Part shown: in pieces, positions 1 through 6,945 of the stretch
Position numbering within the stretch: the stretch's first letter is position 1
How the letters are laid out: every line of letters starts with the position of its first letter
NCBI GenBank assembly: GCA_022614795.1
Contig: JAKEHX010000047.1
Coordinates: forward strand, 1 to 7,163
DNA: 7,163 nucleotides
Direction of reading: 5' to 3'
Source of the DNA: Planctomycetaceae bacterium
Lineage (GTDB): Bacteria > Planctomycetota > Planctomycetia > Pirellulales > Pirellulaceae
The notes under the pieces: generated by a model
What the model saw: only the letters and a program-made list of their open reading frames with translations
The model's database searches: none
What the model was told of the DNA's origin: nothing
Made by a program: the position numbers and the translations under genes

Positions 1-2591
1 AGTATTTCTACCCCAACCACGTGCTGCCAATCGTCGCGGCCCAGCAGATTGGCCAGGTATGCGTCGCGCTCGAAAAGGGGGGCCAAATTGGCGGTATGTT
101 GAGCCGCTCTCTGAAGGATTCTCATTACGTTGGGGGCGAATCGAGGCCGCCAATGCGGGCGCTGATGGAACATCCCGACTGCCGGCTAATCCATGCCGTG
201 CGCTTCCTGGCGATGGCGGGCGCCATCTCCGCTACCCAGGGCTGGTACAGCGGCATCCAGTGGCCGGCTGCGGCGGCACTTGACTTGCATCGGTCGAGCC
301 ACGCGCCCGCGTTTACGCTGCTCGATCTGGCCGAAGCGGTCCGCTCGCTGGGACTTTCCGATGGGATTATTCTCGATCATGCGCTGGAAAGCTATGTCGG
401 CGCCTTTGAATGGGAGTGGGACGCGGTCTGGCCCTATTACTACGAGAAGCTGAACGAGCTGGAACAGATCGTCTGTCCGACGCATTCGGCCGATTGGTCC
501 ACGCGTTACCGCGACGAGCGGCGGCGCGACGCGGCCCTGAGACTCCTGGCGAAGTTCTCGCAAGTTCCGCCGCCGCTCGTCGCCAAGCTGTGGGAGCTGG
601 CGATCGGGGCGGGCAAGATTGATCGCCAGAAAACTCAGCCGATCTGCGCTAAGTTGCCGGACTTGCAGGAACGACTCGCCCTGGCCCTGGCCAGCGGCAA
701 CGCCCAGACGAGGCAAGTCGCGGCTGAGTGGCTGGGACGCCTGGGCGACCAGCGTGCTGTTGCGCCGCTCACGGCGGCCGCCAAGCAGGAAAAGCAGGAT
801 GCGGCCATCGATGCCATGCTCACGGCCTTGGAAAAGCTCGGCCAGTCGGTCGAGCCGTTCCTCGACCGCGACAAGCTCCAAGTGGACGCGGTGAAAAACC
901 TCAAAAAGGGAACGCCGCCGGCCCTGGGTTGGTTCCCCTGGTCAACGCTCCCCAAGGTGCACTGGCAAGACTCCGGCCAGCCGGTGCCGGCGGAGACGGT
1001 TTCGTGGCTGATCGTCCAGTCGAACAAGCTCAAGAATCCAGAAGCCGGTTCGCTCTTGCGGCGCTATTGCGACAAGCTGCGCCCTGCCGATCGTGAAGAA
1101 CTCGGCAGTTTCGTGCTCAGTGCCTGGCTCAACCAGGATCTACTGCGGAAATACTCGGATGCCGAGTGCCGCAAGCGCGCCCAGCAGCAGGCGCCGCAGC
1201 AATGGCAAATGTATCAGCAATCGCTCGCCTGGTACCAGCAAAACAATCATCCGGTTCCCGCTTCGTTCCCCAAGAGCCAGCAGGAATGCGAACAGTCGCT
1301 CTTCCAGCAATTCCAGCGAGAAGTCGGCTCGGCGGTTGCGGAAAAGGGGATTCTCGCGATTGCTTCGGCTTGCTGCGGCGACGCGGCGGTGGCCCCGGTG
1401 CAGAAGTACCTCAAGGAGTGGTATGGGCACCGGGCAGCCCAGTGCAAGGCCCTGATCGCCATGCTGGCCGGCATCGATCGGCCCCTGGCCATTCAGTATC
1501 TCCTGTCTATCGCCAATCGCTTTCGCACCAAGGGAATTCGCGAAGAAGCCGAGAAATACGTCCACCTGCTCGCCGAGCGCAAGGGGTGGACCCTCGACGA
1601 GCTCGCCGACCGGACAATGCCCAGCTGCGGCTTCGATGACGACGGCAAATTGGAGTTGAGCTACGGCCCCAGGTCGTTCGTCGCCAAGGTCAACGCCGAG
1701 TTGGAAATCTCGCTCTACGACAGCGACGGCAAGCCGCTCAAGAAGCTTCCCGATCCGCGCAAGGACGACGACGAGGAACAGGCCAAAGCAGCCAAGAAGG
1801 CGTTCTCCGCGGCCAAGAACGAGCTGAAGAAGTTTGTTGATCTCACGACCACGCGGCTGTACGAAGCGATGTGTACGCAGCGCACCTGGCCTGCGGCCGA
1901 TTGGCGCATGTATCTGCTGGACCATCCGCTGGCCCGATTCTTGTGCCAGCGGCTCGTGTGGGCCGTGATCGAAGGGGACGTGGCCACGCTCACCTTCCGC
2001 CCGCTCGACGACGGCACGCTCACGGGGGCTGGCGATCAATCCGTCATGTTACCCAATGCAGCGAAAATCCGCATTGCCCACACGTGCAGTGTGCCGGGCG
2101 AGGTCGCCCAGGCGTGGGCCCGACACCTGGCCGATTATGAGGTCGCGCCGCTGTTCGTCCAATTCGGCCGGCAGCCCTACGAGCTGCCGGAATCAAAGCG
2201 CCGGCAGACAGAGGTCAAGGATTTTGAAGGTCACATGGTCGAGGCCTTTCAGCTCCGCGGCCTGGCCACGAAATTCGGCTACACGCGCGGCCAGGCCGAA
2301 GACGGCGGCTGGTTCTACGAGTATCAAAAGTCGTTTCCGGGCCTGGGCCTGGAGGTTCACCTCGGCTTCACCGGCAACGGCCTGCCCGAGGAGAACCGCA
2401 AAGTCGCCCTGACCAGCCTGTCGTTTGCACACAAATCGAACGATAACGCGGCTGCCTACATGGCGCCGCGCGGCGTTGCGCTGGCCGACATTCCGGCCGT
2501 CCTGCTTACCGAGTGCATCGGCGACGTGAGGGCCATTGCCGCAGCCGGGAGCGGATTCGACCCGGAGTGGGAAAAGAAGTCGCAATTCTAA
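1..2591 (+). CDS. DUF4132 (MolR-like) domain protein with HEAT-like helices, 5'-partial
   Basis: The frame is open to the left edge (first whole codon at 3, reading Y-F-Y-P-N-H before the GTG at 21), so I read it as the last 862 residues of a longer protein rather than one starting at GTG 21. Counting from that GTG, residues about 217-275 are helical repeats of HEAT character (A-A-E-W-L-G-R-L-G-D, then A-V-A-P-L). Residues about 515-640 carry the pattern I know from DUF4132 proteins: R-K-G-W-T-L-D-E-L-A-D-R-T, then C-G-F-D-D-D-G-K-L-E-L, a charged helix from K581, and L-Y-E-A-M-C-T-Q-R-T-W-P. The C-terminal 200 residues (I-R-I-A-H, H-L-A-D-Y-E-V-A-P-L-F, D-G-G-W-F-Y-E-Y) also match the family. 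E. coli MolR/YehI-type proteins share this domain, often behind an N-terminal WGR domain, which here would lie outside the window. The molecular function of DUF4132 is not established; the MolR label (molybdate regulation) should not be transferred. No signal peptide or membrane segment is visible in this part. Confidence 0.85.
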   Translation, partial: YFYPNHVLPIVAAQQIGQVCVALEKGGQIGGMLSRSLKDSHYVGGESRPPMRALMEHPDCRLIHAVRFLAMAGAISATQGWYSGIQWPAAAALDLHRSSHAPAFTLLDLAEAVRSLGLSDGIILDHALESYVGAFEWEWDAVWPYYYEKLNELEQIVCPTHSADWSTRYRDERRRDAALRLLAKFSQVPPPLVAKLWELAIGAGKIDRQKTQPICAKLPDLQERLALALASGNAQTRQVAAEWLGRLGDQRAVAPLTAAAKQEKQDAAIDAMLTALEKLGQSVEPFLDRDKLQVDAVKNLKKGTPPALGWFPWSTLPKVHWQDSGQPVPAETVSWLIVQSNKLKNPEAGSLLRRYCDKLRPADREELGSFVLSAWLNQDLLRKYSDAECRKRAQQQAPQQWQMYQQSLAWYQQNNHPVPASFPKSQQECEQSLFQQFQREVGSAVAEKGILAIASACCGDAAVAPVQKYLKEWYGHRAAQCKALIAMLAGIDRPLAIQYLLSIANRFRTKGIREEAEKYVHLLAERKGWTLDELADRTMPSCGFDDDGKLELSYGPRSFVAKVNAELEISLYDSDGKPLKKLPDPRKDDDEEQAKAAKKAFSAAKNELKKFVDLTTTRLYEAMCTQRTWPAADWRMYLLDHPLARFLCQRLVWAVIEGDVATLTFRPLDDGTLTGAGDQSVMLPNAAKIRIAHTCSVPGEVAQAWARHLADYEVAPLFVQFGRQPYELPESKRRQTEVKDFEGHMVEAFQLRGLATKFGYTRGQAEDGGWFYEYQKSFPGLGLEVHLGFTGNGLPEENRKVALTSLSFAHKSNDNAAAYMAPRGVALADIPAVLLTECIGDVRAIAAAGSGFDPEWEKKSQF

Positions 2592-2689
2592 CGGCTACTC
2601 GGCCTCCTGCTGCGCAGCCGGTGGGATGCTCGCGCGCCAATCCACTGGGCACGAAAAAACTGGCGGACCGCCGGCCCGATTGCGTACGA

Positions 2690-2712
2690 TGGTGCGAGAT
2701 TTCTTTGCACCA
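2690..2712 (+). promoter_or_regulatory. small hairpin in the leader of the amidase gene
   Basis: An 8-base arm TGGTGCGA (2690-2697) pairs with TTGCACCA (2705-2712), with one G-T wobble and a 7-base loop. It ends 25 bases before the amidase start codon at 2738 and just before the ribosome binding site. There is no T-run after it, so it does not look like an intrinsic terminator of the upstream gene. It could be a 5' UTR hairpin or an operator, or chance in GC-rich DNA. The rest of the 2592-2737 gap shows a short GGCGG-A-CCGCC palindrome at 2662-2672 and no promoter hexamers that I trust. Confidence 0.25.
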
Positions 2713-2725
2713 GACTCTGGCAGTC

Positions 2726-2730
2726 GAGGA
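2726..2730 (+). promoter_or_regulatory. ribosome binding site of the amidase gene
   Basis: GAGGA lies 7 bases upstream of the ATG at 2738. It supports this ATG over any in-frame start further upstream, because the open frame continues back to 2513 without protein-like sequence. Confidence 0.7.
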
Positions 2731-2737
2731 TTCGAGA

Positions 2738-4483
2738 ATGGACGGACTTCAGCCGTGGTATGCGAGCGACGACGGACCCTTTGAAACCACGAATACTAAC
2801 CAATCGGCGAGTTGCTCGCGCCGCGCTATACTAGCCTCGCTTGCCGGCCTCGGGCTGGGAACCACGGTTTTTCAGCGGGCGCTAGTCGCGCAGGTCGAGC
2901 AAAACGGCAAGGTCACGCCCGAACTGGTCCAGCAGGCCGAATGGATTGCCGGAATCACGCTGACCGAGGACGAGCGCAAGCGGGCCGCGGGAACGCTCGA
3001 GCGCGACCGGCAGCGGTATGAGGCGCTGCACGCAGTGGCCGTAGGCAACGCGATTCCTCCCGCGATCGCATTTTTCGCTTCGCCGCCGCAGGAAGGAATG
3101 GCCAAGGTAGACCGGGGCGATGTGCGGCTGATCGACATCGCAGTCCCCGAGCGTCCGGCAACCGATGAAGATCTCGCTTTTCTCCCGGTGACGAAGCTCG
3201 CCGCGCTCATCCGCGCACGCGAGGTGACACCGGTCGAGTTGACGCGGCTTTATCTGTCGCGCCTGAAACGATTCGACGACATGCTCAAGTGCGTCGTCAC
3301 GCTGACCGAGGACGTGGCCTTGTCGCAAGCCGAGCAGGCGGACCGCGAGATTGCTGCGGGGCGATATCGCGGGCCATTGCACGGCATTCCGTGGGGGGCG
3401 AAGGACCTGATTTCGTATCCCGGCCACAAGACGACGTGGGGAGCCGAGCACTTCAAGGACCAATCGCTCGATACCAAGGCGAGCGTCGCCCGCCGGCTCG
3501 AAGAAGCGGGGGCGGTGATGGTTGCCAAACTGACTCTGGGCGCGCTGGCTCTTGGCGACCAGTGGTTTGGCGGAATGACCCGCAATCCCTGGAATCCCGA
3601 TGAGGGGTCGAGCGGCTCGTCGGCCGGATCTACGTCAGCGGTTGTGGCGGGGCTTGTCGGCTTCGCGATCGGGAGTGAAACGCTGGGGAGCATCGTCTCG
3701 CCCAGCCGGCAGTGCAGCGCGACCGGATTGCGGCCGACGTTTGGCCGCATCAGCCGGGCCGGGTGCATGACGCTGGCCTGGACCATGGACAAGCTGGGGC
3801 CGCTTTGCCGATCGGTGGAGGACTGCGCCCTCGTGCTGGGAGCAATTCACGGCTACGACGGCCAGGATCTGGCGGCGGTCGATCGGCCGTTCAATTGGCC
3901 CTCGGCGCGCGACGTCCAGTCGCTCCGCGTCGGCTATGTCGAGACCGACAAGCCGCTCAACCAGCGGCCGGAGATCGAAGTGCTGCGGAAGCTCGGCGTA
4001 AAGCTGGTCCCGATCAAGCTGCCCGACCGTTATCCGGTCGGCGCGCTGACGTTGATTCTGAACACCGAAACGGCTGCGGCCTTCGACGACATCACGCTGG
4101 CCGGCGTGCGCGACGGCCTGGGCAAGTGGGCCATGCCGTTCCGCACGGGGCGGTTCGTCCCCGCGGTCGAGTACCTGCGGGCCAACCGGATCCGCACGCT
4201 GCTGATGCGGGAGATGGCCGAGGTCATGGACGAGGTCGATGCGTATGTCGACGGGGACGACCTGACGCTAACAAATTTGACCGGCCACCCGACGATCGTC
4301 GTTCCCTTTGGCGAGCGGAACCCTGAGAAGACAAAGCAGCCGGGAACTATCGCCTTCACCGGGCGGCTGTTCGGCGAAACGGAGCTTTTGCAACTGGCCC
4401 ATGCCTTCCAGCAGGCAACCGACGCCCACCTTCGCCGCCCGCCGCTTGAAGAGCTGCTCGCCGCCCGTCAGAAGCAGCCGTAG
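2738..4483 (+). CDS. Tat-exported amidase (amidase signature family)
   Basis: A 581-residue hydrolase of the amidase signature family, which cleaves C-N amide bonds with a Ser-cisSer-Lys triad. The triad is visible: Lys222 in G-I-P-W-G-A-K-D-L, the cis-Ser at Ser294 in the Gly/Ser-rich stretch 290-299, and the nucleophile Ser318 in G-S-E-T-L-G-S-I-V; the 24-residue gap between the two serines is that of the family. The C-terminal part ends with the usual N-L-T-G-H-P-T-I-V-V-P-F-G segment, so the enzyme looks complete. The N-terminus has S-R-R-A-I-L (27-32) followed by a hydrophobic stretch (30-45), a twin-arginine export signal after an unusually long n-region of about 27 residues; cleavage near Ala51 is possible. 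The start is chosen from GAGGA at 2726-2730. Residues about 55-170 are a helical N-terminal extension before the catalytic core. Automatic annotation may name it GatA, but an exported enzyme without GatB or GatC nearby is unlikely to serve Gln-tRNA synthesis. The substrate is unknown. The recQ gene follows after 11 bases. Confidence 0.92.
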   Translation: MDGLQPWYASDDGPFETTNTNQSASCSRRAILASLAGLGLGTTVFQRALVAQVEQNGKVTPELVQQAEWIAGITLTEDERKRAAGTLERDRQRYEALHAVAVGNAIPPAIAFFASPPQEGMAKVDRGDVRLIDIAVPERPATDEDLAFLPVTKLAALIRAREVTPVELTRLYLSRLKRFDDMLKCVVTLTEDVALSQAEQADREIAAGRYRGPLHGIPWGAKDLISYPGHKTTWGAEHFKDQSLDTKASVARRLEEAGAVMVAKLTLGALALGDQWFGGMTRNPWNPDEGSSGSSAGSTSAVVAGLVGFAIGSETLGSIVSPSRQCSATGLRPTFGRISRAGCMTLAWTMDKLGPLCRSVEDCALVLGAIHGYDGQDLAAVDRPFNWPSARDVQSLRVGYVETDKPLNQRPEIEVLRKLGVKLVPIKLPDRYPVGALTLILNTETAAAFDDITLAGVRDGLGKWAMPFRTGRFVPAVEYLRANRIRTLLMREMAEVMDEVDAYVDGDDLTLTNLTGHPTIVVPFGERNPEKTKQPGTIAFTGRLFGETELLQLAHAFQQATDAHLRRPPLEELLAARQKQP

Positions 4484-4494
4484 CCACGCTGACG

Positions 4495-6432
4495 ATGGAA
4501 ACATCCATGACGCTCGAACCGCGCGCCGCACTCAAGCAGTATTTCGGCTTCTCGGATTTTCGTCCCGGCCAAGGCGAAGTGATCGCGCACCTGCTGGCGG
4601 GGCGGTCCTCCGCGGCTGTATTTCCAACTGGAGGCGGCAAGTCGCTGTGCTATCAGCTTCCGGCCTTGCTGCTGCCGGGTGTGACGCTGGTCGTGTCGCC
4701 GCTGATTGCCCTGATGAAGGACCAAATCGACGCTCTCTCGGCTCGTGGCATTGCGGCTCAGCGGCTGGACTCGACGCTCTCGGCCGACGAGTACCGCGAC
4801 GTCATGCAGCAGGTGCGCGACGGCGCGCTGCAACTGCTGTACGTCGCGCCGGAGCGGTTCCAGAACGAGCGGTTTCGCGAAGCGATTCAGCGGCTGCGAG
4901 TTTCGCTGTTCGCCGTCGATGAAGCCCATTGCATCTCGGAATGGGGCCACAACTTCCGGCCCGACTATCTGAAGCTTGTCGAGTTCGCCAGCCGTTGCCG
5001 GGCCGAGCGCGTGCTCGCTCTCACGGCCACCGCCACGCCGCAGGTCTTGGACGACATCTGCCGGGCCTTCGCCATCGAGCCGACCTGCGCGGTGCGCACC
5101 GGTTTCTATCGGCCCAATCTAAAGCTGCTCACGACGCCGGTCACGGCCGCGGCCCGCGACGAGCAGCTCATCGCCCGGCTTCGCGAGCGGCCGGCCGGAC
5201 CGACGATCGTATACGTCACGCTCCAGCGGACCGCCGAGCAGGTCGCCGAGCGACTGGCCGCGGCCGGGTTTTCTGCCAGGCCCTACCATGCCGGCATGGA
5301 AGATGACCACCGCGCCGCCGTGCAAGATTGGTTCCTGGAAACGGCCCACGGCATTGTCGTGGCTACGATTGCATTCGGAATGGGAATCGACAAGGCGAAC
5401 ATCCGCTATGTCTATCACTACAACCTGCCCAAGAGCCTGGAAAACTACTCGCAGGAGATCGGCCGCGCCGGCCGCGATGGCGAGCCGGCCATCTGCGAAA
5501 TGCTGGTATGCCTGGCCGACCTTGCGCCTCTGGAGAATTTTGCTTACGGCGATACTCCCACGCTGCCGGCCGTCCGCGGACTCGTCCAAGAGATTTTTGG
5601 ATTGCCGCCGCACTTTGACGTGAGCTACCACGAGTTGTCAGCCCGCCACGATATTCGCGTGCTGGTCGTGCGGACGCTGCTGACGTATCTGGAGCTAGAC
5701 GGCTACTTGGAAGGAGGCACTCCATTTTATTCCTCGTTCAAGTTCCAGGCGCTGAAACCATCGGCCGAAATCCTGGGCCATTTCGAGGGCGAGCGGCGGC
5801 AGTTCCTCGAGCAGGTCTTCCGCCAGGTCCACAAGGCGAAGACCTGGTTGCACATTGACGTCGATCAGGCGGCGCGGACGCTCAATGCCCCACGCGACCG
5901 CATTGTGCGGGCGCTCGACTATCTGGCGGAGCAGGGTTGGCTCGACCTCAAGGCCGAAGGGACACGCAACCAGTATCAGCGGCGGCGGATGCCGGCCGAT
6001 CTGGAGGCGCTCGCCCGCTCGCTGCTCGAACGAACGGTCCAGCGGCAAGAGCGAGAGATCCATCGCCTCGGCGAAGTCCTGGAGCTGATCCGCCACAATG
6101 GTTGCCAGGTCGCGGCGCTGTGCCATCACTTCGGTGAAGCCCTCCGAGAGGCATGCGGCCACTGCTCCTGGTGCCTGGCCGGTGGAATGGCGGTTGAACT
6201 TTCCCAGCGGCCGGCTGCGGCCATCGACCAATCGAGGATCCGCCAGGCGCTCGCTCTCCGCCGCGAGCATCGCGATGCCTTGGCCGATGCCACCGCCGTT
6301 GCCCGGCTGTTATGCGGCGTCAGTTCGCCAAGCCTGGCGAAGGCAAAACTTTCGTCACATGTCCTGTTTGGCTCGCTGGCCGAAGTGCCGTTTGCCCAGG
6401 TGCTGGCCGCCTTGCAAGCCGCGGGTGCTTAA
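4495..6432 (+). CDS. recQ: RecQ-family ATP-dependent DNA helicase with displaced zinc module
   Basis: A 645-residue superfamily 2, 3'-5' DNA helicase of the RecQ family, expected to act in DNA repair and recombination in the cytoplasm. All core motifs are present: motif 0 with F-R-P-G-Q (Gln26), Walker A P-T-G-G-G-K-S (Lys49), S-P-L-I-A-L-M-K-D-Q, the D-E-A-H-C box (142-146) followed by the aromatic loop I-S-E-W-G-H-N-F-R-P, T-A-T-A-T (177-181), and motif VI Q-E-I-G-R-A-G-R-D-G (320-329). After the core, residues about 345-500 look like winged-helix segments. The zinc cysteines come only afterwards: Cys537, Cys554, Cys557 and Cys560, with F-G-E between the first two, in the same C-x16-C-x2-C-x2-C spacing as E. 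coli RecQ, where they directly follow the core. The last 80 residues (L-L-C-G-V-S-S-P-S-L-A-K-A-K-L, then H-V-L-F-G) are not a recognisable HRDC domain but resemble the tail of a set of bacterial RecQ-like proteins I remember. An alternative start at ATG 4507 (641 residues) has GGAA 6 bases upstream and may be the true one. It probably shares a transcript with the amidase gene. Confidence 0.95.
   Translation: METSMTLEPRAALKQYFGFSDFRPGQGEVIAHLLAGRSSAAVFPTGGGKSLCYQLPALLLPGVTLVVSPLIALMKDQIDALSARGIAAQRLDSTLSADEYRDVMQQVRDGALQLLYVAPERFQNERFREAIQRLRVSLFAVDEAHCISEWGHNFRPDYLKLVEFASRCRAERVLALTATATPQVLDDICRAFAIEPTCAVRTGFYRPNLKLLTTPVTAAARDEQLIARLRERPAGPTIVYVTLQRTAEQVAERLAAAGFSARPYHAGMEDDHRAAVQDWFLETAHGIVVATIAFGMGIDKANIRYVYHYNLPKSLENYSQEIGRAGRDGEPAICEMLVCLADLAPLENFAYGDTPTLPAVRGLVQEIFGLPPHFDVSYHELSARHDIRVLVVRTLLTYLELDGYLEGGTPFYSSFKFQALKPSAEILGHFEGERRQFLEQVFRQVHKAKTWLHIDVDQAARTLNAPRDRIVRALDYLAEQGWLDLKAEGTRNQYQRRRMPADLEALARSLLERTVQRQEREIHRLGEVLELIRHNGCQVAALCHHFGEALREACGHCSWCLAGGMAVELSQRPAAAIDQSRIRQALALRREHRDALADATAVARLLCGVSSPSLAKAKLSSHVLFGSLAEVPFAQVLAALQAAGA
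4497..4500 (+). promoter_or_regulatory. weak ribosome binding site favouring the ATG at 4507 of recQ
   Basis: GGAA ends 6 bases before the in-frame ATG at 4507, while no purine-rich site precedes the ATG at 4495. Both starts leave the conserved helicase motif 0 intact, so the choice affects only four residues. Confidence 0.35.
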
Positions 6433-6483
6433 AATCGATTCCGGGCGTGGTTCGTCATAGCCATTAGCGGATAACCCTTCGTC

Positions 6484-6489
6484 AGGAGG
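6484..6489 (+). promoter_or_regulatory. strong Shine-Dalgarno of the small membrane protein gene
   Basis: AGGAGG ends 6 bases before the ATG at 6496, the best ribosome binding site in the window. It fixes the start at 6496 rather than the in-frame ATG at 6502 and supports this short ORF as a real gene. The 63-base gap after recQ has no clear terminator; a GATAAC at 6469-6474 could be part of a weak -10 element but has no convincing partner. Confidence 0.75.
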
Positions 6490-6495
6490 CCGTGA

Positions 6496-6942
6496 ATGCC
6501 AATGGACAAATCCTCAAATCAGCCGCCGCGGCGGCGCTGGGGCTTTCGCTTCAGCCTGGGGACGCTGATGGCGCTGATGCTGGCGGTCGCCATGTATTTC
6601 GCCGGCCGGGCCTCGGTGACCCATCGCTACGCCCTGGCGCCGGCATTGGCCGGTGATTGGCAAGCAAAACTGCCGGCCGGATTCGTCCAGCCGACGACGC
6701 TTCAGGATTTCGGCGAAGGGCGGTTTCAGCTGCGCTCGCAGGCCAGCATATTCAACGGTCTGTATGAATGGCGCAGGGGCCGGCTCGTCGCGGTTGAGCC
6801 CACAGACACGCGGATGATCGGCCTGGAATGGAAGTGGGACGGCACGAAGCTCACGCTCGTCGCCGAACCGAAGAACACGCCGACGGGATCGAGCTACGTG
6901 GGGACCGTGCTAACCGCCGCGCCGCCCAAAGCAGGGCCGTGA
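6496..6942 (+). CDS. small membrane-anchored protein of unknown function
   Basis: A 148-residue protein I cannot assign to a named family. Residues 12-18 are basic (R-R-R-W-G-F-R), followed by one hydrophobic segment at about 19-37 (S-L-G-T-L-M-A-L-M-L-A-V-A-M-Y-F-A), which predicts an N-in/C-out anchor with the remaining 110 residues outside the cytoplasmic membrane. The R-F-S-L-G-T-L opening is typical of many planctomycete single-pass proteins. The exported part has alternating hydrophobic and polar stretches with L-A-G-D-W at 51-55 and W-K-W-D-G-T-K-L-T-L-V at 112-122; this looks beta-rich and faintly recalls small lipocalin-like planctomycete domains, which is inference only. There is no cysteine, no lipobox and no catalytic motif. 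The tail is Pro/Ala-rich. The strong Shine-Dalgarno at 6484-6489 supports expression. It follows recQ by 63 bases, and ends 3 bases before the convergent phosphatase gene. Confidence 0.75.
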   Translation: MPMDKSSNQPPRRRWGFRFSLGTLMALMLAVAMYFAGRASVTHRYALAPALAGDWQAKLPAGFVQPTTLQDFGEGRFQLRSQASIFNGLYEWRRGRLVAVEPTDTRMIGLEWKWDGTKLTLVAEPKNTPTGSSYVGTVLTAAPPKAGP

Positions 6943-6945
6943 GGC

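Noticed and set aside
21..23. GTG as the true start of the DUF4132 gene
   Set aside because: The frame is open to the window edge with plausible residues before it, no ribosome binding site can be seen in the 20 bases available, and family members are usually longer at the N-terminus.
186..881. A 231-codon open frame on the minus strand
   Set aside because: Same reasons: it mirrors the DUF4132 gene and shows no recognisable protein motif.
1140..2039. A 299-codon open frame on the minus strand inside the DUF4132 gene
   Set aside because: Its translation is rich in Arg, Gly and Leu with no family pattern, and it is fully covered by a plus-strand gene with clear domain similarity. Long antisense open frames are expected in GC-rich DNA.
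2513..2737. Upstream in-frame extension of the amidase gene, overlapping the DUF4132 gene
   Set aside because: The extra 75 residues have no protein-like pattern, would bury the twin-arginine signal about 100 residues in, and the ATG at 2738 has its own ribosome binding site.
2592..2737. Intrinsic terminator or promoter in the gap before the amidase gene
   Set aside because: Palindromes exist (for example 2662-2672 and 2690-2712) but none is followed by a T-run, and no paired -35/-10 elements stand out.
4308..4922. A 204-codon plus-strand frame bridging the amidase and recQ genes
   Set aside because: It is a shadow frame across two genes with well-supported motifs, and its translation is low-complexity Arg/Ala/Ser-rich.
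6451..6484. Direct repeat TTCGTCA at 6451-6457 and 6478-6484
   Set aside because: Seven bases repeated once, 27 bases apart, is too short and not clearly placed to claim an operator.
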